Positions 19,235-28,256 of a stretch of DNA of 64,000 bases are shown here, one piece after another; within the stretch, counting starts at the first letter, position 1; every line of letters begins with the position of its first letter. Origin of the DNA: an uncultured Allobosea sp. (GTDB lineage: Bacteria; Pseudomonadota; Alphaproteobacteria; Rhizobiales; Beijerinckiaceae); contig NZ_CAMFJF010000005.1 of assembly GCF_945956895.1 (NCBI RefSeq), forward strand, positions 105,440 through 169,439, in the 5' to 3' direction. The notes under the pieces were generated by a model. That model worked only from the letters and a program-made list of their open reading frames with translations. It was not told the origin of the DNA and ran no database searches. Both the position numbers and the translations under genes were made by a program.

Positions 19235-20635
19235 ATGGGTGTTTTCAGTGCGCTGACCACGGCGGTTTCGGGAATGACGGCGCAGTCCTATGCGCTCGAG
19301 AACATCTCCGGAAACATCGCCAACTCGCGGACGGCGGGCTACAAGCGGGTCGACACCGCCTTTGCCGATCTCGTGCCGGACGCGGCGTTGCGGCGGCAGG
19401 TCGCCGGTTCGGTCCAGGCTTTCAGCCAGGCGACGAACTCGATCCAGGGCGATCTCAACCCGACCCGCATCGACACCAATATCGCGATCAACGGCGATGG
19501 CTTCTTCGTGGTCGACCAGCGCGCGAGCGGTGTCGGCGCCAATACCCAGTTCGCCAATTCGAACCTCTACACCCGCCGCGGCGATTTCGACTTCGACGCG
19601 AACGGCTATCTGGTTAACGGCGCGGGCTACTACCTCAAGGGCCTGAAGATCGACCAGGTGACCGGCCAGCTCATCGGCACGCAGCCTGACGTCCTGCGCA
19701 TCACCAAGGAGCAGTTCCCGGCCAAGGCGACGACCTCGATCGAGTATCGCGCCAATATCCCGGCCGTGCCGGCGACGACGCAGAAGACGCAAGGCGGCAC
19801 GGAGTTCCTGAACCCCGCTTCGGTCACGGCGGCCGGCACGGCGCCGAACCCCTATGCCGCCAACGCTGCGGTGATGGGCAACAATATCAGCAGCTTCCTG
19901 GCGACCTCGATCCCCGGCGGCTCGGTGACCGTCTATGATACGCTCGGCAAGGCGACCAGCGTCGAGATGCGCTGGGCCAAGATCGACAACGGCAACCCCG
20001 CGGCGGTGCCGCCGACGACCGGCACCTGGGGGCTGTTCGTGGCCCAGGATACCAGCGCAACCGGCGCCGGCCAGGTCGCCTATGTCCAGACCGGCCAGAA
20101 CGTCACCTTCGGCACTACCGGCCAGATGGTCACGCCGGCTACCGGCGATATCACGCTGCCGACCATGACGATCAACGGCACCACCATCACCGGCATCAAC
20201 CTGACGACCGGCGGCAACGGCGTCACCCAGAACGGCGACGTCAGCGGCCAGATCGATGCGCGCAGCATCCGCCAGGACGGCTACACCGCCGGCACGCTCG
20301 ACCGTGTCACGGTCTCGGCCGAGGGCCAGGTGATCGGCACCTTCAGCAACGGCCAGGTCGTGGCGCTCGCCCAGGTCTCGGTCGCCCGCTTCAACGCCGA
20401 CAACTCGCTGAAGCGCCTCGATGGCGGCGCCTTCGAGGAGACGATCGAATCCGGCCCGCCGATCATCGGTCTCGGCACCTCGCAGATGGTCGGCGGCAGC
20501 GTCGAGCAGTCGAACACCGACATTGCCGACGAATTCTCCAAGATGATCGTCACCCAGCAGGCCTATTCGGCCAATACCAAGGTCATCACCACCGCCCAGG
20601 AGATGCTGAGCGCGGTGTTCAACATCATTCGCTGA
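19235..20635 (+). CDS. flgE: Flagellar hook protein FlgE
   Basis: The product is a 466-residue axial protein that polymerises into the hook outside the cell after export by the flagellar type III system. The N-terminal D0 rod motif is clear (MGVFSALTTAVSGMTAQSYA, with ENISGNIANSRTAGYKR just after). The C-terminal end (SNTDIADEFSKMIVTQQAYSANTKVI) is the paired heptad region of hook/rod proteins. The central part is threonine- and glycine-rich, as expected for hook surface domains. The ATG at 19235 has GAGGTGAGG just upstream. It heads the flgE-flgK-flgL unit. Confidence 0.92.
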   Translation: MGVFSALTTAVSGMTAQSYALENISGNIANSRTAGYKRVDTAFADLVPDAALRRQVAGSVQAFSQATNSIQGDLNPTRIDTNIAINGDGFFVVDQRASGVGANTQFANSNLYTRRGDFDFDANGYLVNGAGYYLKGLKIDQVTGQLIGTQPDVLRITKEQFPAKATTSIEYRANIPAVPATTQKTQGGTEFLNPASVTAAGTAPNPYAANAAVMGNNISSFLATSIPGGSVTVYDTLGKATSVEMRWAKIDNGNPAAVPPTTGTWGLFVAQDTSATGAGQVAYVQTGQNVTFGTTGQMVTPATGDITLPTMTINGTTITGINLTTGGNGVTQNGDVSGQIDARSIRQDGYTAGTLDRVTVSAEGQVIGTFSNGQVVALAQVSVARFNADNSLKRLDGGAFEETIESGPPIIGLGTSQMVGGSVEQSNTDIADEFSKMIVTQQAYSANTKVITTAQEMLSAVFNIIR

Positions 20636-20654
20636 ACGACGCGCCTGCCTAAGC

Positions 20655-20674
20655 GGCGGCCCAGGAGGGCCGCC
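20655..20674 (+). other. Hairpin between flgE and flgK
   Basis: GGCGGCCC and GGGCCGCC form a perfect 8-base-pair stem with an AGGA loop. It may attenuate or stabilise transcripts, because hook protein is needed in larger amounts than FlgK. No T-tract is present. Confidence 0.45.
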
Positions 20675-20694
20675 TCTCGCAACAGGAGTTGACG

Positions 20695-22566
20695 ATGGGC
20701 CTAAGCACTTCCCTCAATACGGCAATCGGCGGTCTCAACGCCGCGCAGGTCGGCATCGGCGTCGTCTCCCAGAACGTCGCCAATGCGGGGACGACGGGCT
20801 ATGTCCGGCGCACGGTCTCGACCGCCGACAGCCTGACCGGCCTCACGATCGGCGTGCAGAGCACGCAGGTCCAGCGGCTGCTCGACAAGATCGTCCAGCA
20901 CCAGCTCTGGCAGGAAGCTTCCGGCGCCGCCTATACCTCGACCCGCGCGAGCTCGCTGTCCAATCTCGACAAGCTCTACGGCCAGCCCGGCAGCGCCACG
21001 GCGCTGGACACGATCTTCAACAAGTTCACCGGGGCGCTGCAATCGCTCCAGAACGACCCCTCGTCCTACAGCCTGCGCTCGCAGGTGCTGGACAACGCGA
21101 CGCAGCTTGCGCGCCAGCTCAACACGCTCTCCAATGGCGTGCAGGCCCTGCGCAGCCAGGCCGAAAGCGGCATCTCCGCCGCTGTGACCAAGGTCAACGA
21201 CCTGCTGGGCGCGCTGACCAAGGTCAATACCCGCATCGTCGGCAGCCCGAACGACAGCGCGACGGCCAGCCTGAAGGACCAGCGCGACCTGATCCTGTCC
21301 GAGCTGTCGCAATATGTCGACATCAAGACGACGGAGGATGCGCGCGGCTCGGTCAGCGTCGTGACGGGTTCCGGGACGCAGCTCTTCGACGGGACCGCCG
21401 CGGTCACCTTCAAGTTCGACGAACATGCCGGTCTGGGGCCGGATGATCAGTGGGATATCGACCCTACCAAGCGCGGGGTCGGCACGATCAAGATCGTCGA
21501 TGCGTCCGGCAACGCCTCGGACGCGATCGCTAACCGGATCTTCCGTTCCGGCGAGATCGCGGCCAATATCGAACTGCGTGACAAGACGCTGGTCCAGGCC
21601 CAGGCGCAGCTCGACGAGATCGCCGCGCAGATGTCGAAGGCGCTCTCGGATCGCGAGATTGCCGGCACGCCGGCGACTGTGGGCGCGGCCACGGGCTTCG
21701 ATGTCGATCTCACGGGATTGCAGTCCGGCAATTCGGTCACGCTCGACTACAAGGTCACGCCCGGTGGGCAGACCCAGCGCTTCACCTTCGTGCGCGTCGA
21801 TTCAGCGGCGTCGCTGCCCTTGCCGGCTTCGGCCAGCGGCGATGCCAATAACCGCGTCGTCGGCATCGACTTCTTGGGCGGCCCGGCTTCCGTAGCGGCC
21901 CAGATTCAGGCGGCTGTCGGTACCGGCTTTACGGTTTCGAACGCGGGCTCGACGCTGCGCATCGTCGATGACGGCGCGGCCGGGACGCGCGACGTCGTCG
22001 GGTTGACGGCGCGACCGACGAATACGGCCCTGGCTTCGGCGGGCGGAACGGCCGAGCTGCCGTTCTTCGTCGATGGTCCTTCCGGAAGCGCCTTTACCGG
22101 TTCTTTCGACGGCGGTTCCCAGACCACGGGCTTCGCCGCCAGAATCACGGTCAACCCGGCCCTGATCGCCGACCGCTCGCTGCTGGTCGCCTACAATACC
22201 TCGCCGCCGACGGCGCAGGGCGACGCCACCCGGCCGCAGCTCATGCTGGACCGGCTGACGAAAAGCCAGCGCGCCTTCACCAATGCGTCCGGGCTGGACG
22301 GCAACACCGCGAGCTCCAGCACGACGGTGGCGAATTTCGTCCAGCGCGTGGTTTCCTCGCAGGGGCAGGCCGTGGAGGCCGCCAAGCGCCTGGACGAGGG
22401 GCAGCAAGTGGCGCTGGCCTCGGTCCAGAGCCGCTTCCAGGCCACATCCCAGGTCAATGTCGACCAGGAAATGTCGATGCTGATCGAACTTCAGACCGCC
22501 TATGCCGCCAATGCCCGCATCATCTCCACGATGAAGGAGATGATGGACGTGCTGCTGAGAGTGTGA
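20695..22566 (+). CDS. flgK: Flagellar hook-associated protein FlgK (HAP1)
   Basis: The 623-residue protein joins hook to filament. The N-terminal MGLSTSLNTAIGGLNAAQVGI and SQNVANAGTTGYVRR are the flagellar rod/HAP signature. The C-terminus (NVDQEMSMLIELQTAYAANARIISTMKEM) is the matching coiled-coil D0 part. The ATG has GGAG six bases upstream. It is followed after seven bases by the flgL-like gene. Confidence 0.92.
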   Translation: MGLSTSLNTAIGGLNAAQVGIGVVSQNVANAGTTGYVRRTVSTADSLTGLTIGVQSTQVQRLLDKIVQHQLWQEASGAAYTSTRASSLSNLDKLYGQPGSATALDTIFNKFTGALQSLQNDPSSYSLRSQVLDNATQLARQLNTLSNGVQALRSQAESGISAAVTKVNDLLGALTKVNTRIVGSPNDSATASLKDQRDLILSELSQYVDIKTTEDARGSVSVVTGSGTQLFDGTAAVTFKFDEHAGLGPDDQWDIDPTKRGVGTIKIVDASGNASDAIANRIFRSGEIAANIELRDKTLVQAQAQLDEIAAQMSKALSDREIAGTPATVGAATGFDVDLTGLQSGNSVTLDYKVTPGGQTQRFTFVRVDSAASLPLPASASGDANNRVVGIDFLGGPASVAAQIQAAVGTGFTVSNAGSTLRIVDDGAAGTRDVVGLTARPTNTALASAGGTAELPFFVDGPSGSAFTGSFDGGSQTTGFAARITVNPALIADRSLLVAYNTSPPTAQGDATRPQLMLDRLTKSQRAFTNASGLDGNTASSSTTVANFVQRVVSSQGQAVEAAKRLDEGQQVALASVQSRFQATSQVNVDQEMSMLIELQTAYAANARIISTMKEMMDVLLRV

Positions 22567-22573
22567 GGCCGCG

Positions 22574-24091
22574 ATGACCATCACCGCTTACGGAACCGGG
22601 GCCTATCGCGCGGCGAAGCCCAACGAGTTCGTCTCGACCCGGGCCCAGTTCGACGATCTCCAGCGCCAGCTCGACACCAAGCAGCGCAGCACCAGCTATG
22701 GCGATCTCGGCATCGACCGGCGCGTCAGCCTCGACCTCAACAGCAAGGTCTCGCAGCTCGATTCCTGGCTGAGCGGCATCGGCCTGACCGGCGTGAATCT
22801 CAAGCTGCAGACCTCCTCGGTCGAGAACTTCACCAAGCTCACCAACGAGACCCGCAACGACACACGCTCCAACAGCTATGTGCCGAGCGCCAGCGGACGC
22901 TCGTCGCCGCAGGTGCTGGCGGAGGAAAAGTTCAAGCAGACCCTCGATCTCCTGAACATCTCCGTCAACGGGCGCTATCTCTTCTCCGGCAAGACCTCAG
23001 ACACGCAGCCGACCCTCGGGTTCAACGAGATCGTGAACGGCGATGGCGCCGGCAAGGACGGTCTCAAGCAGATGATCGACGAGCGCCGGCAGGCCGATCT
23101 CGGCTCCGGGCAGGGCCGGTTGACCGTGGGCGGCGCCGGCACGACGGCGACGATCTCCGAGGAAGCGACCGTCCATCCCTACGGCTTCAAGATCGCGGGG
23201 ATCACCGGCAGCTCGGCCGCGCTGGCGACGACCTTCAATCCCGGCCCGCCGGCCGATGTCTCGGCGAATGTCGCATCGCAGCCCGTTCCCGGCGATACCG
23301 TGCGCATCCAGCTCAAGCTGCCGGACGGGACGCAGGAAGAGGTCGTGCTGACCGCGCGGGCCCCGGGCACCACAGGCTCGGACGCCGACAGCTTCGAGAT
23401 CGGCGTCGATGTCAATGCGACCGCCGCCAATCTCAGGACCTCGATCGGAGCGGCGCTGGGCAAGGAGGCGCAGACGACGCTCTCGGCCGCGTCCTCCCAG
23501 GTTGCCGCCCAGGATTTCTTCGCCGGCAGCTTGAACAATCCGCCGAAGCGGGTTCCGGGCCCTCCGTTCGACACCGCGACCCTGCCGCCGACCAATGCTG
23601 GCGCCGCCGCGACGACGGTGATCTGGTATCGCGGCGATGACGGGGCGGACCCGGCGCGCAGCACCTCGACGGTCCAGATCGACCAGGGCCAGACGGTGGG
23701 CACCGGCGCGCGGGCCAATGAGGAAGCATTCCGTGTCGGTCTCGCCCAGTTCGCGATCATGGCCGTCGAGAATTTCCCGGCGGGCGATACCAATTCGCAG
23801 GCGCGCTACGAAGCCATGACCTCGCGGGTCAGCGAGAAGCTCGGCTTCGGCGGCTCGACCCAGAAACCGGCGGAGATCATCACCGAGCTCGGATCTGCCC
23901 AGACGGCGCTTGCCAGCGCGAAGGAACGCCACCAGAGCACCAAGGACTATCTGACCACGACGTTGGCCGGCGTCGAGAACGTCACGACGGAAGAAGTCGC
24001 GACGCAGATCCTCTCGCTGCAGACGCAATTGCAGGCGAGCTATCAGGTGACGTCGATGCTCTCGAAGCTGTCGCTGACCAACTATCTCTGA
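22574..24091 (+). CDS. flgL: Flagellar hook-filament junction protein FlgL-like (HAP3)
   Basis: This 505-residue flagellin-family protein has FlgL-type terminal helices. Near residues 110-140 it has FKQTLDLLNISVNGRYLFSGK, the characteristic NxxxNGxYLFSG motif of FlgL. The C-terminal helix ends SYQVTSMLSKLSLTNYL, like flagellins and HAP3. Position directly after flgK supports the assignment. It is longer than enterobacterial FlgL (about 317) because of a central insert rich in Thr, Asp and Pro. Confidence 0.87.
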   Translation: MTITAYGTGAYRAAKPNEFVSTRAQFDDLQRQLDTKQRSTSYGDLGIDRRVSLDLNSKVSQLDSWLSGIGLTGVNLKLQTSSVENFTKLTNETRNDTRSNSYVPSASGRSSPQVLAEEKFKQTLDLLNISVNGRYLFSGKTSDTQPTLGFNEIVNGDGAGKDGLKQMIDERRQADLGSGQGRLTVGGAGTTATISEEATVHPYGFKIAGITGSSAALATTFNPGPPADVSANVASQPVPGDTVRIQLKLPDGTQEEVVLTARAPGTTGSDADSFEIGVDVNATAANLRTSIGAALGKEAQTTLSAASSQVAAQDFFAGSLNNPPKRVPGPPFDTATLPPTNAGAAATTVIWYRGDDGADPARSTSTVQIDQGQTVGTGARANEEAFRVGLAQFAIMAVENFPAGDTNSQARYEAMTSRVSEKLGFGGSTQKPAEIITELGSAQTALASAKERHQSTKDYLTTTLAGVENVTTEEVATQILSLQTQLQASYQVTSMLSKLSLTNYL

Positions 24092-24115
24092 ACGGAGCCA
24101 GGAGCGTTCCCAAAA

Positions 24116-24148
24116 CAGAAACGCCGCCCCGAAAGGGCGGCGTTTCTG
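24116..24148. terminator. Bidirectional terminator between flgL and flaF
   Basis: A perfect 14-base-pair stem (CAGAAACGCCGCCC with its complement) around a five-base loop lies between the convergent genes. The A/T-rich stem ends serve both strands. Confidence 0.75.
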
Positions 24149-24180
24149 CTTGTCCGGTCATCGGCGCTTCGGCTGGCGGA

Positions 24181-24552
24181 TCAGCGCCCGCGCAGGCCGG
24201 CGGCGATATCGCGATTGATGTTGACCAGGATGCCCAGCGATTGCGGCTGCGGATCGCTCGAGATCTTGAAGGTCTGGTTGAAGATGAAATTGGCGAGGCT
24301 GAGAATGTTGGTCTTGATGCCGACCGGGAGCGGATTGTCCTCGGCGATGACGGCGGAGACCAGGAGGGTCCAGAGGCGCCGGTTATAGGTCAGCGCCTCG
24401 TCGAGATCGCGTTCGCGCTGGTTCCAGTCATCGGCGACGGCCTGGAGCCGCATGGCGGCCTTGATCAGGAGGGAGGCTTCGAGTTCGCGAGGCGAAACGA
24501 CGGATTGAGCAGTCTTGGCCGCGGCAGCGTAGGCGTTAAACCCGTTTTGCAT
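24181..24552 (-). CDS. flaF: Flagellar biosynthesis regulator FlaF
   Basis: The 123-residue helical cytoplasmic protein has the FlaF pattern: AYAAAAKTAQ near the start, RELEASLLIKAAMRL, then YNRRLWTLLVSAV and LPVGIKTNILSLANFIF. In Caulobacter and Brucella, FlaF is needed for flagellin synthesis and secretion and works against FlbT, which represses flagellin translation. Its start overlaps the end of flbT by 17 bases, so the two are translationally coupled. Confidence 0.92.
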   Translation of the reverse strand: MQNGFNAYAAAAKTAQSVVSPRELEASLLIKAAMRLQAVADDWNQRERDLDEALTYNRRLWTLLVSAVIAEDNPLPVGIKTNILSLANFIFNQTFKISSDPQPQSLGILVNINRDIAAGLRGR

Positions 24553-24928
24553 TCTCGATCAATTCCGCTTCATAGGCGATCAGCTTTCTGGCTGCCTTGA
24601 GAGCTTTGTAGAGGTCGTCGCTTAAAATGCGGTTATTGATCTCATGAACATGCGGCAGAGCGCTGGGCGCCGCATTGATGAAATCGCGCACGAGCTGGAA
24701 ATAGGTTTCGTGCTCATGCGTCGGGTCCTGCTCCAGATACATGAGCTGGATCGCGAGATAGATCTTCTTGGCCGGCGTATCGGCGGTCGCGGCGGTCAGG
24801 ATGTCTTTCTCGCGCAGGATCGGGGCCTCGCCCTCGATGAAGAAGCGCGTGCGCTGCTCGTCGTTGCGGATCACCACCTGGCCGATGATGATGCGCTCGC
24901 GCGGCTTGAGCTCGACCTTGAGGGCCAT
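24536..24928 (-). CDS. flbT: Flagellar biosynthesis repressor FlbT
   Basis: The 130-residue protein starts MALKVELKPRERIIIGQVVI, the family signature. It contains TRFFIEGEAPILREKDIL and YLAIQLMYL. FlbT binds the flagellin mRNA leader and limits translation until the hook is complete. Lying directly downstream of the two flagellin genes, it is well placed for feedback. The start ATG is in the expected position; the open frame extends upstream over the flagellin 3' end but shows no homology there. Confidence 0.92.
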   Translation of the reverse strand: MALKVELKPRERIIIGQVVIRNDEQRTRFFIEGEAPILREKDILTAATADTPAKKIYLAIQLMYLEQDPTHEHETYFQLVRDFINAAPSALPHVHEINNRILSDDLYKALKAARKLIAYEAELIENAKRV

Positions 24929-24977
24929 GGCGGTCCTGCCTTCTGGCTGGAGGGGAGGGCGGGCGGCTGCTGCGGCG

Positions 24978-26321
24978 TCAGCCGAAGAGACGCAGGACGC
25001 CCTGGTCGGCCTGGTTCGCCAGCGACAGCGCGGTCTGCGAGAGCTGCTGGCGGGTGTTGAGGGCCAGCAGGCTTGCGCCTTCCTCGTTCGGATCGGCAAG
25101 CACGAGATTACCCGCGCCGGTGGTCAGGACGTTGGCCAGTTCCTTGGTGAAGTCCTGGCGGGTCTGGGCGACCGAGAGGTTGGAGCCGAAGGTCGAGGCC
25201 AGCGACTTCAGCGAGGTCAGCGCGCCGGTGAGGGAGGCCGTTGCCTTGTCCAGGTCGGCGTCGTTCTGGAAGTTGATGAAGCCTGCGAGCTGCGTGTTGA
25301 CCGCGCGCGGAATGCCCAGGTTGTCGGAGGTGATGTTCGAGCCCTGGATGTCGAGCTTGGTCTGGTTCTTGCCGGTCTTCTCGTTGAAGACGATGCTCAG
25401 CCGGTCACCGGCCAGCAGGTTGATGCCGTTATAGCTCGAATCCTTGGCGAGATCGTCGATCTTGTTGCGCAGGTCGTTGAACTGGTCGATCAGGTTCGAG
25501 CGCACCGCCGAGGTGATGCCGGAGGAGGCGATGCCGGTCGTACGGTCGGTGGCAGCGAGACCGAACTTGGTGTTCTGCAGGCCGGTCGCCGAGTCGGTGA
25601 CCGCAGCGGCGGCGTTGGCGCCGGCGCCGATACCGACACCGAGTTGCTCGGAGCCGATGCCCTTGACGTTGAGGATGCCCTTCTCGTCGACGAAGGCGGA
25701 GGCGACACCCGAAGCGTTGATCGCGTTGACGACGTCGCGGACGGTCGTGTTGGCGGTCAGGGTGATGCCGATATTGGTCGTCGAGGTCGGCGCGGCCGGG
25801 TTGGTGACGATCTGGATGTTGAGTTCCGGCGTCGCCGTGACGTCGATACCGAGATCGCCCGCGGCGCTGGCGGTCGCAGTCGTCACCGTGGTGTCGCCGG
25901 CGCTGCCGATGCGCTTGTCGAGGGCGATGTCCTTCAGGCTCTTGTTGGTCGCCTGCTGCTCGGCCGCGCCGGCCAGCGTCGTGCCGGTGCCGACGACGGT
26001 CGGGCGGTTCTGGGCAGCGTCGGCCTGGGCCTGCTTCACGGTCGACTGCAACGACTGGACGAGCTTGGTGATGCCGTCGATGCCCTTGGATGCGGTCTGA
26101 ATGGTCTGGATGCCGTTCGAGATGCCGTCGAGCAGGCCGGTGAGCTGGCTCGAGCGATCGCTCAGCGAGGCGGCGGTGAAGTAGTTGACGGGGTTGTCGA
26201 TCGCCGAGTTGACCTTCCGGCCCGTGGCGAGGCGATTCTGGATCACGCCCTGCTGGGCGGTGGTCTGCTGGAGGGTCAGCAGGTTGTTGCGGACGCCGTT
26301 CGACAGGATCGTATTGGCCAT
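24978..26321 (-). CDS. Flagellin (distal copy of a tandem pair)
   Basis: The 447-residue filament protein has conserved N- and C-terminal D0/D1 helices (MANTILSNGVRNNLLTLQQT; SLANQADQGVLRLFG). Its variable central domain carries repeated DxTxxDVVxAI segments. It is a close paralogue of the flagellin at 26511-27848. The central region shares a run of about 125 identical bases with that copy. A CtrA-like box lies 71 bases upstream of its start, and the neighbouring flagellin has its own terminator, so this gene should have its own promoter. Confidence 0.92.
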   Translation of the reverse strand: MANTILSNGVRNNLLTLQQTTAQQGVIQNRLATGRKVNSAIDNPVNYFTAASLSDRSSQLTGLLDGISNGIQTIQTASKGIDGITKLVQSLQSTVKQAQADAAQNRPTVVGTGTTLAGAAEQQATNKSLKDIALDKRIGSAGDTTVTTATASAAGDLGIDVTATPELNIQIVTNPAAPTSTTNIGITLTANTTVRDVVNAINASGVASAFVDEKGILNVKGIGSEQLGVGIGAGANAAAAVTDSATGLQNTKFGLAATDRTTGIASSGITSAVRSNLIDQFNDLRNKIDDLAKDSSYNGINLLAGDRLSIVFNEKTGKNQTKLDIQGSNITSDNLGIPRAVNTQLAGFINFQNDADLDKATASLTGALTSLKSLASTFGSNLSVAQTRQDFTKELANVLTTGAGNLVLADPNEEGASLLALNTRQQLSQTALSLANQADQGVLRLFG

Positions 26322-26391
26322 TTCAGGTCCCTCTGACAGCGCGACTCGGCGCTCAACCAGCTCGTTCTGGGCCGACAATCCTTTGTTAAGA

Positions 26392-26406
26392 CTAATAATC
26401 GGTTAA
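26392..26406. promoter_or_regulatory. CtrA-like binding site before the distal flagellin gene
   Basis: CTAA-N7-TTAA is one mismatch from the TTAA-N7-TTAA CtrA consensus. It lies between the terminator of one flagellin gene and the start of the other. Confidence 0.5.
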
Positions 26407-26426
26407 TGGCGGGGGCGGACCCAAAC

Positions 26427-26458
26427 GAAAAGCGGCGGAGCCTTTCGGCTCCGCCGCT
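26427..26458 (-). terminator. Rho-independent terminator of the proximal flagellin gene
   Basis: AGCGGCGGAGCC and GGCTCCGCCGCT form a 12-base-pair stem with a four-base loop. Read on the minus strand it is followed by TTTTCGTTT. Confidence 0.85.
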
Positions 26459-26510
26459 CTTTTGCTTCGCCCCGCATTCTGCGGGCTGATCCGCTCCTGC
26501 GGACCGAAGA

Positions 26511-27848
26511 TCAGAACAGGCGCAGGACGCCCTGGTCGGCCTGGTTCGCCAGCGACAGCGCCGTCTGGGCGAGCTGCTGACGGGTCTGCAGCGCGAGCAG
26601 GGAGGCGGCCTCGCCGTTGACGTCGGCGTTGGTCAGGTTGTCGGCGCCGGTCGTCAGAACGCTCGCCATGTCCTTGGTGAAGTCCTGGCGGGTCTGGGCG
26701 ACCGAGAGGTTGGCGCCGAAGGTCGAAGCGAGCGACTTCAGCGAAGTCAGCGCGCCGTTGAGCGACTTGGTGGCCGTATCCAGATCGGCGTCGTTCTGGA
26801 AGTTGGTGGTGCCAGCGAGCTGCGTGTTGCCAGCCTTGGCGATACCCAGGTTGTCCGAGGTCAGGGCGGTACCCTGAACATCGAGCTTGGTCTGGTTCTT
26901 GCCGGTCTTCTCGTTGAAGACGATCGAGAGACGGTCACCACCGAGCAGGTTGATGCCGTTGAAGCCCGAATCCTTGGCGAGATCGTCGATCTTGGTACGC
27001 AGGTCGTTGTACTGGTCGATCAGGTTCGAGCGCACCGCCGAGGTGATGCCGGAGGAGGCGGTACCCGTCGTGCGGTCGGCGGCAGCGAGACCGAACTTGG
27101 TGTTCTGCAGACCGGTCGCCGAGTCGGTGACCGCAGCGGCGGCGGTGGCGCCGGCACCGATGCCGACACCGAGCGCTTCCGAGCCGGTGCCCTTGACGTT
27201 GAGCACGCCCTTCTCGTCGACGAAGGCGGTGGCGACACCCGAGCCGTTGATCGCGTTGACGACGTCGCGGACGGTCGTGTTGGCGGTCAGGGTGATGCCG
27301 ATATTGGTCGTCGAGGTCGGCGCGGCCGGGTTGGTGACGATCTGGATGTTGAGTTCCGGCGTCGCCGTGATGTCGACACCGAGATCGCCAGCGGCGCCCG
27401 CGGTCGCAGCCGTCACCGTGGTGTCGCCGGCGCTGCCGACACGCTTGTCGAGGGCGATGTCCTTCAGGCTCTTGCTGGTCGCAACCTGCTCGGCAGCGGT
27501 GGCCAGCGTCGTGCCGGTGCCGACGACGGCCGGGCGGTTCTGGGCGGCGTCGGCCTGGGCCTGCTTGATCGTCGACTGAAGCGAGTTCACCAGCTTGGTG
27601 ACGCCGTCGATGCCCTTGGAGGCGGCCTGGATGGTCTGGATGCCGTTCGAGATGCCGTCGAGCAGGCCGGTGAGCTGGCCCGAGCGATCATTCAGCGAAG
27701 CGGCAGTGAAGTAATTGACGGGGTTGTCGATCGCGGAGTTGACCCGCTTGCCCGTCGCGAGACGGTTCTGGATCGCCTGAGCCTGAGCCTGGGTCGACTG
27801 CAGCGACGACAGGTTGTTGCGGACACCGGCGGAGAGAGAAACGGCCAT
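26511..27848 (-). CDS. Flagellin (proximal copy of a tandem pair)
   Basis: This 445-residue flagellin starts MAVSLSAGVRNNLSSLQSTQ and ends SLANQADQGVLRLF. The LNDRSGQLTGLLDGISNGIQTIQ and QADLDTATKSLNGALTSLKSLAS regions are the D1 helices. It is exported by the flagellar secretion system and makes the filament. A strong terminator follows it and a CtrA-like box lies about 140 bases upstream. Its long leader (about 100 bases or more) could be the target for FlbT-type translational control. Confidence 0.93.
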   Translation of the reverse strand: MAVSLSAGVRNNLSSLQSTQAQAQAIQNRLATGKRVNSAIDNPVNYFTAASLNDRSGQLTGLLDGISNGIQTIQAASKGIDGVTKLVNSLQSTIKQAQADAAQNRPAVVGTGTTLATAAEQVATSKSLKDIALDKRVGSAGDTTVTAATAGAAGDLGVDITATPELNIQIVTNPAAPTSTTNIGITLTANTTVRDVVNAINGSGVATAFVDEKGVLNVKGTGSEALGVGIGAGATAAAAVTDSATGLQNTKFGLAAADRTTGTASSGITSAVRSNLIDQYNDLRTKIDDLAKDSGFNGINLLGGDRLSIVFNEKTGKNQTKLDVQGTALTSDNLGIAKAGNTQLAGTTNFQNDADLDTATKSLNGALTSLKSLASTFGANLSVAQTRQDFTKDMASVLTTGADNLTNADVNGEAASLLALQTRQQLAQTALSLANQADQGVLRLF

Positions 27849-27988
27849 CGTGATTACCTTCTGGTACGGAGCCTTCTGGCGCCCTGGCCGTTCTGGCCAG
27901 GACGGGCCGACCCTGCTGCGCCAGCCCGTAACAACAGGTAAATTTCAGCCGGCGAATTGAAGCGGATCGCGGGCTTGTCGGCGCATGG

Positions 27989-28003
27989 TTAAGCAGCCTC
28001 TAA
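27989..28003. promoter_or_regulatory. CtrA-like binding site before the proximal flagellin gene
   Basis: TTAA-N7-CTAA, one mismatch from consensus, lies in a high-GC region about 140 bases upstream of the flagellin start. Confidence 0.45.
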
Positions 28004-28030
28004 TACCAGCGGCCATCGAGCCCGACCTAT

Positions 28031-28113
28031 CGTCATTGCGAGCGCAGCGAAGCAATCCAGGAGGACGTAGAGCGCTGCCGCCCCTGGATTGCTTCGCTGC
28101 GCTCGCAATGACG
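28031..28113. repeat. Palindromic interspersed repeat, family A, copy 3
   Basis: An 83-base copy with the same ends as those at 3626 and 10259. Here both arms carry GAGCGCAGCGAAGCAATCC or its complement, so the hairpin is nearly perfect. Confidence 0.9.
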
Positions 28114-28256
28114 GAAAAACCAGCATCGGTCGGTCGCAAAGGCCGTTGGTATAGCGTGCGGCGCGGGCGGATCGGCGGAGATGCCGGCGCCCCGAAACGC
28201 AAACCGCCCGCGCAGGGGCGGGCGGCTTGCCGATCGGATGGAGTGCAGGAGCCTCG

